Shown: positions 46,816 through 58,860, numbered from the stretch's first letter. The stretch: DNA of 64,000 nt from Eretmocerus hayati (GCA_029851415.1 CM056741.1:65276282-65340281), one strand, 5' to 3'. Numbers and translations are program-made. Notes: generated by a model from the sequence alone, not told the origin.

Positions 46816-46821
46816 ATCCAC
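45257..46821 (-). pseudogene. Decayed reverse transcriptase ORF of the R1-like LINE
   Basis: Reverse transcriptase is recognisable across shifted minus-strand frames, in order. LERAYEQTGG/FERGTALYTLCK-like text lies near 46,640-46,820. GYCAIILLDVKNAVNSASWE and VPGYLLELV lie in 46,505-46,705. STGVSQGCVKGPFDWNVQYD and GAELVGFADVVALVVVA lie in 46,216-46,488. The post-RT region is at 45,668-46,126 (GAALQRLIPHIGNPKPS). The C-terminal CxxC zinc-knuckle-like end, CQMCDALWDNAEHTL, is at 45,257-45,502. The catalytic FADD box reads FADV, the last expected Cys of the terminal motif is replaced (SEYP), and at least four frame changes are needed. It cannot encode an active enzyme. Confidence 0.85.
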
Positions 46822-47190
46822 CCATCCGTCTACCGATCCCTACACCCGCCATTCATCTGCTCGCTCACGCCCCTATCGTTACACCTATTCACCCACCGAC
46901 CCTTCGATCCACCTTTATCTACTCATCCACTCACCCCACCTATCCACCCATCTTTCTACCCAACGCGCTCCCATACACCCACCACTCTACTCACCATTCT
47001 TTCACCCATCTACGCCGCGACCCCCACCTTTCCACCTATCCACGTACGAAGCTGTCGATCCACCTTCATCTATTCGTCTTCTCACCCCACCCATCCACCC
47101 ATCAGTTTACCCACTGCTCGCCCATCTGCCCGACCCTTTACCCACTATTCATTCGCCCACCCACCCAACCAATAACCTACCCACCTATCC
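46816..47190. repeat. CCACCCATCTACC-type minisatellite, right block
   Basis: It has the same word composition and higher-order units as 44,190-44,970 (for example ACCGACCCTTCGATCCACCT). It is clearly one array split by the retrotransposon. Confidence 0.88.
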
Positions 47191-47899
47191 AAAACATGCT
47201 AAAGGTCGATCAATGACTAATCGTCACTATATTTATAATTCAATAAGATCATGAAATACTGGCATTTGTTTTCTCATTATATCCTAACATCCTTCTTAAC
47301 TAACTGAAGAGTATCGTATAACCAGCAATTCATGAATGAATTAAATATGCAGGGTCAATCTTACTGTTATGAGAACTTCGAACTAGAGCCTCGCCTCTCC
47401 CTATTTTCTGGAATGAATTGTATTCGATCGATTGATCAATTTCCAGTCCACCAAAATGTCATATCAAAATCTGTCATTCAATATCAACATTTTTAGTTGC
47501 TTAATTGAGATAGAGCTAAACAACAATTGCCTCTAGTATTCCTAAGTATTTAGTTAATCAACTAATTGAGCCTGACCTCAATCTTTCTCTCCCTGTCAGA
47601 GTTCCAAAGCAAACAATATACTTTGAAATAGGTGGCCTAAAATCGACGAGATATCCCGTGTGACAGACTCAATCGAATCCGTCTCATGCGATTTGTCTAC
47701 AGTCAACTCGAAAATACACAGGGCATGTGATCGCGAGTAATAAAGCTAATCGAGGGACAACGGTTCTCAAAGGTTCGAAACGTACGCCTATATGTATAGA
47801 AAGCTGGTATCTAGGGCTCGCTTGCAGATCCTTGCAGTTGTCGTCGCATTGAGAATATACTTGTCGGAGTGCATCTCTATAGTTAATCTGGATTCGATA

Positions 47900-48300
47900 C
47901 TAACTATGTTTCGACTTTAGCGAGTGGCGAGCTTTTGCCGGAACTCTCGAACCGTTTCAATACCTCTCTCTCGTTCTCTGGCGAATGTGTTTCTCTCACT
48001 CGATCTCACAGTAAGTGCGCGCGAAAGCACGAGACCGCCGAGTAGTGAACGAGCCATACGAATCAAAGTTTGTCACGCTGTATAGAGAGAGAGAGAGAGT
48101 TCGTTCTCTCTCCGCTTCGCAACTGCCGACGGCACGCCCTGGGCCACGTTTCTCTCACTCCATACCCTTGATGCCTACACTCTTCGTGTACACGTTTCGG
48201 CCAGACCGATGGCCTTTTATTGGATGCAAATTGAAAATTTCCACTTTTGTCTCGGGAAAGAGTATAGTCCCTCTAGCGCAAATTCGAATCGAATGAGCTT
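47900..48300. promoter_or_regulatory. GC-richer island with GAGA repeats
   Basis: A (GA)n tract (TATAGAGAGAGAGAGAG near 48,079-48,096) and several TCTCTC/GTTCTCTCTCC words lie in a CpG-richer stretch. GA repeats bind GAGA-type factors at many insect promoters and enhancers, so a regulatory role is plausible. No gene is recognised. Confidence 0.25.
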
Positions 48301-50579
48301 GCTGCGCTCCCTTTTACCGTGATTCTTCATTGCTCTTTCATCAATTGTCTATGACTAATTGAACAACAATCGTTTTTGCCACAGTTGTGAATTCCTTTGT
48401 TATGTTGTAATTTGGAACGAGTGTGCAATCTTGGTTGGTTGAAGCAAATATAACTTGAACTTTTCCTGACATTGAATCTTATGAATTTTTCTTTGCAAGC
48501 AATTTGTACTACAGCACATCATTCTCAGCTCACTCAGAGCCCAATGATAACTATAAGATTTGCTTCCATTCGTTGAATCATAGAAAGTTCTTCAAAAAAT
48601 CTAAACCCCTTGTAATCGTGCAAGATTGTTCAAAATCTTCATATCCATACTTTGAATGCAATCCACTTCTCGATCTCTTCACCTTCGAGTTTGACTTTGA
48701 TTACTCCTCAAAAAGTTGAAAACAGGTACTTAATCACTATGATAGAAAATCGATTATCACGCTCTCACGAGTGCATCGTAAAATTCTCTTTCACAGCATT
48801 TCGAGGTGCCTCAGTCTGACGATGAATTTTAATTTTACGACGGGACTGTTCCTAACAGACAATGAGCGAGAATCATAAAATTGGGTATGCAGTTTGGATA
48901 CGATTGCCATCGTGTTCCCGAGTGAAAATATCTGTTTCTGGGGAAAGCAATCATTAGTTAAACATCGGTTATCTGCTGGCAATAAATCACAAAAGAGTGG
49001 GATTTGAATGACGGGTGATCTCGCCGGTGTGCCAAGATCTTGTGGATCTGTTTACCACACATGCATCGGAGGATGCAAAATTATTCATTTTTCGAACAAA
49101 TGTTTCCGTGATATCGAAAAATCACTTGAGTACAAACAAACACAAAGCGTGCCTAAAGAATTCTCTGGTAAATTAAATCAGATCATCGAGCAAACAAACG
49201 AAATATCTCAAAATGCGAGAACCAAGAGTTGGATGTAAGTGCCATCGAGCCCTTGAACAATCAACTCGATATCCTAGTACCGTGTGAAGTCTCAAGGAGC
49301 ACTTGGGTGGGATATCCCATTTCATGCAGCTATTTTAATTGAATTAAAACGGAGACACTAGTTCATATAATGTTTCACCCAAAGTTTCACTTAGGCCAAA
49401 ATGCACGTTGTTCTATCCTGGTTTAATGCACATCATCATGAATATACCCTTTCTTCCAAGTAATGCTCATGATTTATGCAGGTACTACTGCTCGACGAAA
49501 TGTGAGATGACTGAAAATGGAGAAAAGGGAAAGGAAAGTTCGTAAATACAAAAGTGGCGGAACAAAAAGTTTGTACGGATGGGCAAAGAGACGAGCAGAA
49601 TTAGAGAGAGAAAAGTAGTAAAAGCGAGCGGGAGGCTTACCGAGTTTGCCCTTTTGTATTTTATTAATTATTCATTCACTTTTCAACGTTTAAAGATCTA
49701 CACTCTGTTCCCCTAACTTTGACGAGTATTTTGAAAACCTTTCATCACAAAATCTGACCCCCTGAGTGGTTGCAATTTTGAGGAAATATGTCGATATTTT
49801 GAAGTATCTTCCTTGTGCATAAGTATCGGTGCAAAAGCAAAAAAACTTTTGCTCACGCTGTCAGCATTTACGGATTTCAATCACATTCTAAAAATTGGAA
49901 TTTCCCAAACTAAGGAAGCAACCAGAACTAGTCATTGTTACCACTGGCATCTACGGTCACTCAAAAACGGCTTCCGAGCAAAATTCGGATTTTTAATCAG
50001 TAAGCCAAGAATGAATAATTGAAATACTGCAGCAATTCTGGAGCTTATTCCGTACGAAGGCAACGTTTTGACCATCATTGCGATCTGAAAGTTACGTATG
50101 ATTTTACCAAAATTTAATCGATGAGTAGTAGTCTAGCTAGTCACCTAAAGCGATTTCTAGTGAATTCATGTTCTTTGGTTTGGTTTATATTTTTGCCCTG
50201 ATGACTATCTACGTCGAATAAAAAATTTGTGAAACAAATCTGTCAAATGAAATATCTCTCTCTTCGCAAATTCAACTTTGTTCCATCCTAAGAAAACACG
50301 CTTCTCTGTCTCTCGGGAAGACTCTTTGAGTCAATTGATTTGCTCAAGGAAACTATACTTTACAGGAAAAAACATAACACTCTGAAATAAATTAAAAGAA
50401 ACTTAGTATTCTAATAGCATGGTAAAAGTGGGGGCGAAATAGTAAGGCGAGAGGGAGGTAGAGAGTATTTCCTCATTTGACGTTTTCACGCAATGAAAGC
50501 AAATTTAGTGTCGTTGAACGCATCGCGATGAGAAAGTTGAGCCGCTGCGGCTAGACTGTGTTTTATTTTACGAGCGACA

Positions 50580-50601
50580 AGTCGTCGTCGTCGTCGTCGT
50601 T
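50580..50601. repeat. (GTC)n microsatellite, about 7 units
   Basis: A GTC run read directly. Confidence 0.9.
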
Positions 50602-50979
50602 ATCGTCACGGAGTTGTCTTCAAAGCGGGCATGTTTTGTACGTCGGCAGTTTCTTCCTCGATTTTGCATTCTCTAATTCAAGGAAGGAAATTTTGCGGCA
50701 TTGTCATTGGCTCCCATTTTACAGTCACGTCAATCATTCTTCGGCTAATACAAAATTACTGCCTCTTAAAAAAGGATTACAAGTGATTATTATTATCCTT
50801 CGTCTCGTACTCTGTTGTGCTACACCATAGACTTTCCAACTCATCAAACGGTTTAAAAAAAACTTGATAAACGTCCGATATCGTTCGGCTCTGTCCTGAT
50901 AGTAATGAACCACAAATCAAGTTTACTTAACTAATTAGAAACTGACCAAAGTGATAGGATCAAAACGCCCCGCCCAGTG

Positions 50980-51700
50980 CATCACGAACTCGTAGGCATA
51001 GCTCAGACTCGATCGGCCGCGCCCCAGTCATTCAGATTCTCATTCATACATCGTCAAGAGCCACATTGGACCATCAACTTCTTCTTCTTTAGTGTCTTTT
51101 TCTTCAGTCTCTTGTTGTAAATGCTAAAGAGTTTATGGCACGCGGAACAGTTTTGGAGCCTCGTGTATTGCACTCCAAGAGTATAGTATGTACCAGAGCA
51201 GCTGATCGTGGCAATCGATCACAACAGCAAGAGCGCCAGAGCTTGCAACTATATACAGTATCGTGCAAGCTCTGCAACCGCTCTATCTATACTCGGCTCT
51301 TTCGCGTTCTAAAGCATCCTCGGGTCGTGTGAGTCATCGGATAGCAAGTTAGAGAGAGAACCGCCTCTTATATCTTGCATGCCGTTTCGGTTGTTCTTAC
51401 GCACTGCTTTGAGAGTCGTGAAAACGTTCAAGTAGCAGCTTGACGTATGGGAGCTTGCACGCCTATACATATGTATATAGCGATAGCCTCTGCTTAGTGA
51501 TACTTAAATGTGTCGACTTGACCACACGTGGGCTACTTTGAGAGTAGGCAATTTTGAGATTTTAGTATCTTCGGCGTGTACCGCTCTTGGACTGTTGCCT
51601 TATTGCTCGCGAGTCGAGTTGCCCTTTATTCATGCTTTCGAGTTCATTCACTATCGTAAGGGGTCTGAACTTTATTCGTATACGGGGATAATTGAGAGGT
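50980..51700. promoter_or_regulatory. GC-richer island with a perfect short hairpin
   Basis: This compositionally distinct stretch contains CAGAGCTTGCA and its exact inverse TGCAAGCTCTG (51,238-51,275, 16-nt loop). It also has several TATATA words and GAGAGAGAA. No family-bearing frame is visible. It may be a regulatory element. Confidence 0.22.
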
Positions 51701-54120
51701 GAATCAGATTTGTTTGAGAATGAAATTGAGACGAGGAGGGAACCTCTCGTTTTAGGTTAACTAATACCTAAAATGTCGGTGAGTTGGTTGAAACAATCGT
51801 CTCCAGACTTCTGAAAAGAAACGTTTGTAGATGAATTATTTCAACTGGACCATTTATTCATAGCCAAGTGGTTATTCCAATGATGTACTTCATCAGTATT
51901 CTCAACAATATTCCAGCAATATACGATTTTCCAACTACCTGTCAAAATTTTCAGGGAACAATCTGATGATCCCTCATCACAGCTCACGTTAACGTGAGAA
52001 ACAAAGGCATGAGAGATTAAAACTTCTCAGTTCTATTCATGACAAAAAATGAAATATTTGGTGCTCAATCACATTTTGTAAAATGTCTCAGCGAAATTTC
52101 AGAAGATCAGTGACTCGCATTTGATGCACAGTTTATGTGCAGGAATTTCATTGGGTGTAAGTATAATCGACAACATTATCTGACGTAACATCTGTTGACC
52201 GACAGCAAGTATTGGAGTTCGAATAAACATCATATTATATCCAGACGATCAAACAAAAAATTCTGATTGAATACAAATTTTGTTGACACTTCACCACTTC
52301 GAGTACTCGAGATGAGATTAAAATCAACAGATGGACCACACTTGTAAATATCAATAAAGATTCCAGGAAAATCAGAAAAAATTACAGCGAATAATTTTAT
52401 TGATTCCAAAACAGTCGTAATTTTGGTGGATTTGGATATTTTTTCATGCACTTTCGGTAGTATTTCCGGCCTTAGAAAACCCTACATTTTGCGATCTTGA
52501 ACTACCAAATTATAGGAGAATGCTCAAATTCCTTGATTTGACAAATCTGCCGCACTCTACGAATCGACTTGAATCTCACGACAGCCATTTTTTCTTATGT
52601 GATTCAAATCAAGCTTCTGGACTTGGCAGTAATGATGATAGTTCTATGACACGATTATGGCATGCATTTGTGTGCATGTATAGAATTGAGTCTCTTCCAG
52701 AAGTTACTGACTTTATACCTCTTGAATATCTTCTCATATTCAGTCTCCTTATAACAAAATCTCATGATGATCATGCATGAGGATCTAGCCGACTCCTATG
52801 TTAGAGAATCCTCAGAATTCATTCGTATATATCGGCTGAGCGTCTGGCGCACTTGTGTCTGGTACCGCCAACTTCATATAAGACTCCTATCGCCTAGCTC
52901 CATAGCTGAAATTCCAGAGAATGTAGGAATCGAGACGCCATCCACCTGTAAAAGTCTAGTAAAATAGGAAATTAAATTCCTGCTGGTAGAGATGGCTCGA
53001 TTCAGAGCTAGGTACATCTTGCTCTCAGTGAGACTGTCGATGTATAGTTGAATGGCGCGCTGTATACGATACATAAATAACTTTTTGCACAATGCCGATA
53101 CAGTTCTCAATTCAGACCGCTCTCCCTCTCAGGGTTACAATTGAATCGTACTAGATTCACTGAATAGAGGGTGAATTGTTTCAGAAATGCTGAGGGTAAT
53201 ACAATACCATCATATCAGACATTTTCATATTGTTGTCACGATCCAAATGCGGTCGAGCAAGAGTAATGAGCGCGTGAAAAACTCATAAAGGTGTGGGCAA
53301 TGGAAATTTTTAGACGAGATCATTGATTATTATCGTATTGCAACAAAGATTATTTTTTACACCAGACTGATACTCACCTTTCTTTTTTTCTTTTTTTCTC
53401 TTTGGTGCAATAAACGCCGATTTCGAAATTCATGAAACATTGTTCAATCAGTATGATGAATAATTATTTTGAATTATAATTCACATGAGACTGAAATATA
53501 GATTGAAGAAATGCAATGGTTCTAGGAGAATATGCCCAAATATTCTGCTCAAAGTCATTTTGAAAACAGCTGTAACTGAAATGAAAATGATCTGAGTAGA
53601 CTCTGAAGTGAAGTTGTGGCTTAACTAGTTTCTAATTTTGATAGATTTGTCATTGTACAAAAATTACTGTGTTTGTGACAACCACTCCTACTAGAATATT
53701 GAGGTTGGATACCTTTATTGTATTAGGAAAGACAACATAGGTTGATCAATGTCTGTTACGATCAAAAAACTATCCCACACGGAATATCCCCCAAATTGGT
53801 GAATAAATGCTCCAAGAGTCTCTTTTGCAAGTTTCGAGATTGATGGAACTGAACGATTATTATGAGGATAGAAAGACACGGTGTAATGAGAGAGAATATC
53901 CCATGAAAATAGCAGACAGGAAGTGCACGAAGATGTATCATCGGAACGACGACAATTACCGCACGACAGTATATTCCCCAACTTTTCCACCCACTCTCAA
54001 GTATCTCCTTACTCGAACAGTTTGCCCGCTTCATTCTGCTCCTTCGACGTATCGACCTACAGCTTTCAACACGTAAGCCCTGTACCACCACCTCAATCGA
54101 GTACTGTATACCTGTACGCT

Positions 54121-55918
54121 ATATGGGCGGCTCCGGATCAAAACGGTATAAGTCCATTTTGGTGAAAATTGAGTTTTTGACGGAAAACGATAGAAAATAC
54201 ATGTGAAAACATGTATGCACAACTCCGGAAGTGGAAATGCATTTTGAGGCATCACAAGCGACACGACCGTTTTTGTCTCGAAAAAAGTTTCAACTTTTTT
54301 TCCGGATCAGAACGGTATAAGTCTATGTTCTCGCTCAATAATATCGTTTTTGGGTCATCCACGTTTAGCTGTCGTGCTTTTACAAATAGTTAGAGTCGGT
54401 AGCTGCTCTCAGAAACTACAAGTTAGGTTCGCTATGTTGTCCAAATGATTGCATCGAATGGTTTCGAAGGAGGCGGGCCGACCTCCGGTTACTTCCTTTT
54501 GGCGCATTTGGACACAGGCAAGCCCTTACGAAAATGAACAACCTCGGGTCAGTACTCCCATGGGCCTGGGATCTTTCTCTAGAAGCCCTGAAGTCTCATT
54601 TTCTTATCTCTTATCGGCATTGAAAGAGCCGAATTTCTTAGTGATGGTTGCAAAAGCGTAGTTATGAGAGCGGTCGGTACTGAGCTTCCAAAGAAATTTG
54701 ATTTTGCATCATGTTTTCAGGCATCTTCTCTAGGAAAAAATCAACTACGTCCGTGATACGCCAAACTCAACTAAGCTATGCACTTCCTCCTTAGGAACAA
54801 TGCTATTGGTAGAGAAAGCCTATAGCTTCATTACAGAATTTCGGTTACAATTTCACTATGAATGGTTGTGATCTATCAACTGGGGTTCTTTCCATTAACA
54901 GTCATCCGGCCTTCGGTTCGATTTCCCCGCCACTCGGTACAAACGTCATTTGGGCAAATCTCGTAGATGAAGATAGCCTTCCTGAATTGAGATAGCTGCA
55001 ACTAATCTTAACCTCATTCTACGGTTGATCAACAATTCTGTTTGTTGAGTGGGGATCAGTCCCAATTCATCGTTTGGATCCCCTGGTCGATTGAAGTCTC
55101 TGCATTGCGATTTTTCCTATACAACCTCAAACTGCCTCCTAAAACATGACGTGAAGCTGCGTGCTATGTGATGCCCAAAAACTATACTTCGCACCGGGCC
55201 GCTTGAGTAAACTCTCCTTGACTGGATTTCCAAATAGAAGCTTGTTGGCCTCAATGTTGGAAATATATCCTTAGTCACGATATCCTGAATGGGATCTTTC
55301 TGCAAAGAACAGTCTCGGCTGTCAATGAGATTTTATAAAAGTCATCCTAAATTAGAGAGGAATTTTGTTTACTGCGAGAAAAAGTTGAGGACAGTCATTA
55401 AAAATCCAAAGAATTCTCAATTTATACCGTTCTGATCTGGAAAATTTTTTCCACCTTTTTTCTCGCTCAAATCGGCATAAGTCCGTGGTTTTTTTAACGT
55501 TTTTTGATCTCAAAGGTGGAAACTCATAGTTTCTTGATATTTTCCTACTTCAAACGGTGAAAATTTATCATATTAACTACTTCTCCCGATCTAAAATATT
55601 AAATGTGAATTTTTTTCAGAAATGGTGGACTTATACCGTTCTGATCCGGAAAAAAGTTGAGAAATTTTCCGGATCAGAACGGTATAAGTCGATTTTTTAT
55701 TGCAAAATGAGATGTAAAAAGTGTAAACAATTGAAAATCAATACGCCCCACGCGAAAAATGACATAAAAACACACTCACTGCACGGTAGAATAAGAATAT
55801 TTACTTCAGATGATAACTCAAATTTTCCATATCACAAAAACTTTGAGGCGCATTATCCAGAGATGGAAAAAATGGACTTATACCGTTCCGATCCGGAGCC
55901 GCCCATATCTACGCGATG
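54121..55918. mobile_element. ~1.8-kb TA-type element with repeated TCCGGATCAGAACGG ends
   Basis: The terminal inverted repeats are ATATGGGCGGCTCCGGATCA at the left; at the right the same reads inward with one change at the last position. Similarity extends about 40 bp. The subterminal word TCCGGATCAGAACGGTATAA recurs near 54,132, 54,301 and 55,668 (plus) and near 55,421, 55,627 and 55,875 (minus). Ends beginning just after TA suggest Tc1/mariner-type integration. The ~1-kb interior (54,400-55,400) is unique here and has no transposase motif. Confidence 0.75.
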
Positions 55919-56214
55919 GAGGGCTGCTTTGTACTGCACCAAAAATCATACACTTGTCAAAGTATAGAGACGAATTACATTAGCGAATGCGAGGCTGGTT
56001 CCAGAACGCATTTTGTGTCTAAATCGTGTCAAAAAGATTATGATTCATTGGGAAAATATTTCAAGTATGATCATTGATATTCCACGCAAGATCTCAGCGA
56101 TAAACGTTTTTCAAGAATGAAAATGATTACAATTTATGGTTCTTTTTCGATTGAATGTGAGTGAAGCGCTGCTCTACGCGTGGCAGTCTTCGTTCCCTTA
56201 GCGTCTAGTCGATT
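55919..56214. other. Short intergenic spacer
   Basis: Nothing supported. Confidence 0.4.
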
Positions 56215-56218
56215 GAAA

Positions 56219-57190
56219 TAGTACATTATGCAATTCTCCGATGTTTGGGTGCTCTTAGAATTTCATAAAATTGTATTTGCACCTCGTTCTTGAGGTTCCC
56301 CGCTTCCAAGCGATTATTTCGATCCTCGCCTACGGCTCGGGCCGAAAACCAATCGGTCGGAAGCGAGCTACAACCTCATGAACTTGGTGCGAAACATACT
56401 ATTCAGATACAAGGGCGTAAACACTTTTTTCGCGTCCGAGTGATGGGTGTCCGTCCCGAGCCGCAGACGAGGATCGGAATCATCACGAGGATGCGGAAAA
56501 TAGGTTTTACACCCGTGTATCTAACTAAACTTTTTGACGCACTGTGCGAGGGAGTAACTTTTCCGCACTGATTTCCCACTTTCTTTCACAGTTTGTCAAA
56601 AAATAGTATTCGATACACGGGTGTAAAACTTATTTTTCCACCCTTGTATCGAAATGTACTCTTCGATAAACTGTGCGAGGAAGTGGACAATCAGTGCGGA
56701 AAAGACACTTTTTTCGCACAGCGTGTCGAAATAGTACATTCCGATACGAGAGCAGAAATGTTGGTTTCCACGGCCCGAGCGATGTTTCCTCCGGACCGAG
56801 CCCTGGCGAGAGTCGGAATCATCGCCCGGAAGCGGAAACCACCCCACCCGAGTGTCTATATTTTGCGATGTTAGGGTGCTTACAATATTGTAAGAGATAG
56901 TATTCGCAACTCGTTCTTGAAATTCGTCACTTCCGAGCAATTATTTCGACCTTCGCCTGCGGCTTGCGTCGGAAACCAATCGATCAGAAGCGAGATACAA
57001 CCTCATAAACTCGGTGCGAAATCTCTTATTTTCATGGTCGGACTGGAAAGAAGAGTCAAAAATCCGTGCGAAAATGGCTCTTTCCCGCACAGACGATGAA
57101 AATAGTACACGCTGCGCGGGAGAGTGTCTTTTCCGCACAGTTTGTTCACTTCCTCACACAGTTCGTCGAAAAACACAGTGCGGTACACGT
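56219..57190. repeat. Composite GC-rich repeat in partial tandem
   Basis: A first module of roughly 630 bp starts near 56,219 and restarts near 56,850. The segment 56,315-56,395 (ATTATTTCGATCCTCGCCT, AAGCGAGCTACAACCTCAT) matches 56,940-57,022. The module contains the 62-bp hairpin (56,599-56,660) that is identical to 17,449-17,510. Overlapping open frames on both strands are artefacts of the GC-rich repeat. Class unknown; no target duplication identified. Confidence 0.65.
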
Positions 57191-57365
57191 AAGGCTGCCG
57201 TCGAGCGAGAAACCCGAGAAATTTGGATGTTCTCGTCTCGACGAGAAAAAATCAACTGCGTTCTCGCCCTCAGTTTTTGGGACTCGAGAACAAAAATTTC
57301 TGATCTCGTCTCACCGAGAAATTTCTCGGCCTTCGACGAGACTTCTCGACACAATTTTGGATTGA
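57191..57365. repeat. TCTCG/CGAGA-rich short palindromes
   Basis: Words such as TTCTCGTCTCGACGAGAA, CACCGAGAAATTTCTCGGCC and CTTCGACGAGACTTCTCGAC follow one another. They make a cluster of small inverted repeats adjoining the composite repeat. Confidence 0.5.
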
Positions 57366-57800
57366 GCTATAGCGTTCGGTTCCACGTATAACTATAGTCG
57401 ATATAAGCGATCAATTAAATCAAGGAGCATATTGAGTTGCATGCAACATGGTTTTTGATAGAATAGAAAATACGATCCGGCGATTCAACAGAAAAGTTTA
57501 TGGGAGAGTATTCAAGATGAATGTGATGAGGTGATGAGATTGATTTAGAAAAAGAGGTAAGATGAAAGTGAAGTAGAAAATGGCATGAAGAATGAGGAGA
57601 TTGGATGAAGGTAAGATAGAATAAAAGAAGAGAAGTAAAAGCGATGGAGAAAAAGTTGGGAAGAAAATGAGATGGTGATAATGAAGAGTATGGAATGAAA
57701 TATGAAATTTAATTTAGATAAAACATGCGATGAATGACGAAATAGTCTGTGATGTATGAGATGGATGGGTGAGTGTGATGTAATGGAAGGGGAAGTCACC

Positions 57801-57900
57801 TCACCCTCCTACTTGGACGTCAATTTGAACGCAACCTCTGCACCCGAAGGCGGCTTACCTGCGTGCAAAAATTCGCATCCAAGTAGGCGATCATTGGCGT
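57801..57900. repeat. Array core 1 with hairpin
   Basis: CCTACTTGGA (57,808-57,817) pairs perfectly with TCCAAGTAGG (57,878-57,887), enclosing the conserved CAACCTCTGCACCCGAAGG segment. Confidence 0.8.
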
Positions 57901-58282
57901 ATTTATGATGAATGTGATGAAGTGGTGAGAATGATGGGGAAAAGGAGATGAGATGGCGATAAAATAGGGAAAAGAGAAGAATGATGTTGATGTTATGAGA
58001 AGAATGAGAATGATCAGCTCACCCTCGTACTGTGACGAGAAGGTGTGGATGATGGAGAAATTGAATGTAAGATAAATGTAGAAAATGAGATGAAGTGTGT
58101 TGATGTAGATAATGGAGAGAGAGAATGAGAAGCAACGAGGGAGGGGAAGGAATTGAATTGAAAGTAAATGAGTTGTAGTTAATGTAGAAAATTAGTTGAA
58201 AGATGCAATGAATGGATGATTAGAATAAAAATTCGATACGATGAGCAAGGGAAGAGTAATGAGATGAATGAGAATGACCGCC

Positions 58283-58380
58283 TTACCCTCCTGTTTGGTG
58301 ATGAATTCGGACGCAACCTCTGCACCCGAGGCGGCTTACCTGCGTGCAAGAATCCAATTCCAAGCAGGTGATCATTGGTG
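58283..58380. repeat. Array core 2 with hairpin
   Basis: CCTGTTTGG (58,290-58,298) pairs with CCAAGCAGG (58,360-58,368). Relative to core 1, one A-T pair is now G-C and one C-G is now T-G, so pairing is kept. Confidence 0.8.
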
Positions 58381-58736
58381 TGTATGAATGATGTGACGAT
58401 GTGGTGTGAATGATGGGAAAATTGATGATAGAAGGATGTAGAAAAGGAGATGAATTGTCTTGATGTAGATGATGGAGATTGAAATGAGATGAAATGAGGA
58501 AGGGGAAAGAAATGAAATGAGAGTGGATGAGTCGGTATTAATGTAGAAAATTAATTGAAGAATGCAATGAATGAATGATTTGAATGAGAAAGAGATACAA
58601 TGAGCATGGAAAGAGTAATGAGATGAATGAGAATGAGTTGATGTTAATGGAAGGGATTAGTTGAAGGATGCAATGAACGAATGATTCAGATGAGATTGAG
58701 ATGAAGTGAGCGATGAGATGGATGAGAAATATCGCG

Positions 58737-58830
58737 TCACCCTCCTACATGGTGATGAATTTTGTGGCAACCTCTGCACCCGAGGGTGAATTACCTGCGT
58801 GCAAGAATTCATCTCCAAGCGATCATTGGC
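58737..58830. repeat. Array core 3 with hairpin
   Basis: The same conserved interior. GATGAATT (58,754-58,761) pairs exactly with AATTCATC (58,806-58,813), so the stem has shifted inward compared with core 1. Confidence 0.75.
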
Positions 58831-58860
58831 GTGTATGAATGATATGTATGATCGTCAGTC

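Larger units (their letters stand above)
47191..54119. other. Intergenic or intronic DNA with two GC-richer islands
   Basis: I support no coding exon in about 7 kb. GC-richer islands at 47,900-48,300 and 50,980-51,700 are listed separately. Other short frames have no family features. Confidence 0.45.
57480..58860. repeat. Purine-rich array with ~470-bp higher-order period
   Basis: The plus strand is dominated by GATGA, GAATGAGA and GGAGAA words. It is punctuated by three conserved ~95-100-bp cores at 57,801-57,900, 58,283-58,380 and 58,737-58,830, plus a short broken one at 58,018-58,040. Starts are 482 and 454 bp apart. The cores share CAACCTCTGCACCCGA, TTACCTGCGTGCAA and GATCATTGG, while the spacers diverge freely. 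The minus-strand 84-codon frame in the spacer is low-complexity. Confidence 0.85.

Noticed and set aside
56290..57391. Cluster of 60-125-codon frames on both strands
   Set aside because: They arise from the GC-rich composite repeat. Their translations repeat in parallel with the DNA repeat and show no coding bias.
57545..57799. 84-codon minus-strand frame rich in Ser, Leu, Phe and His
   Set aside because: It is a translation of the purine-rich repeat spacer, low-complexity and not conserved between repeat units.
57801..58830. CRISPR array
   Set aside because: Repeats are ~100 bp with ~370-bp related spacers in a eukaryotic genome. There is no short direct-repeat/unique-spacer pattern and no cas gene.
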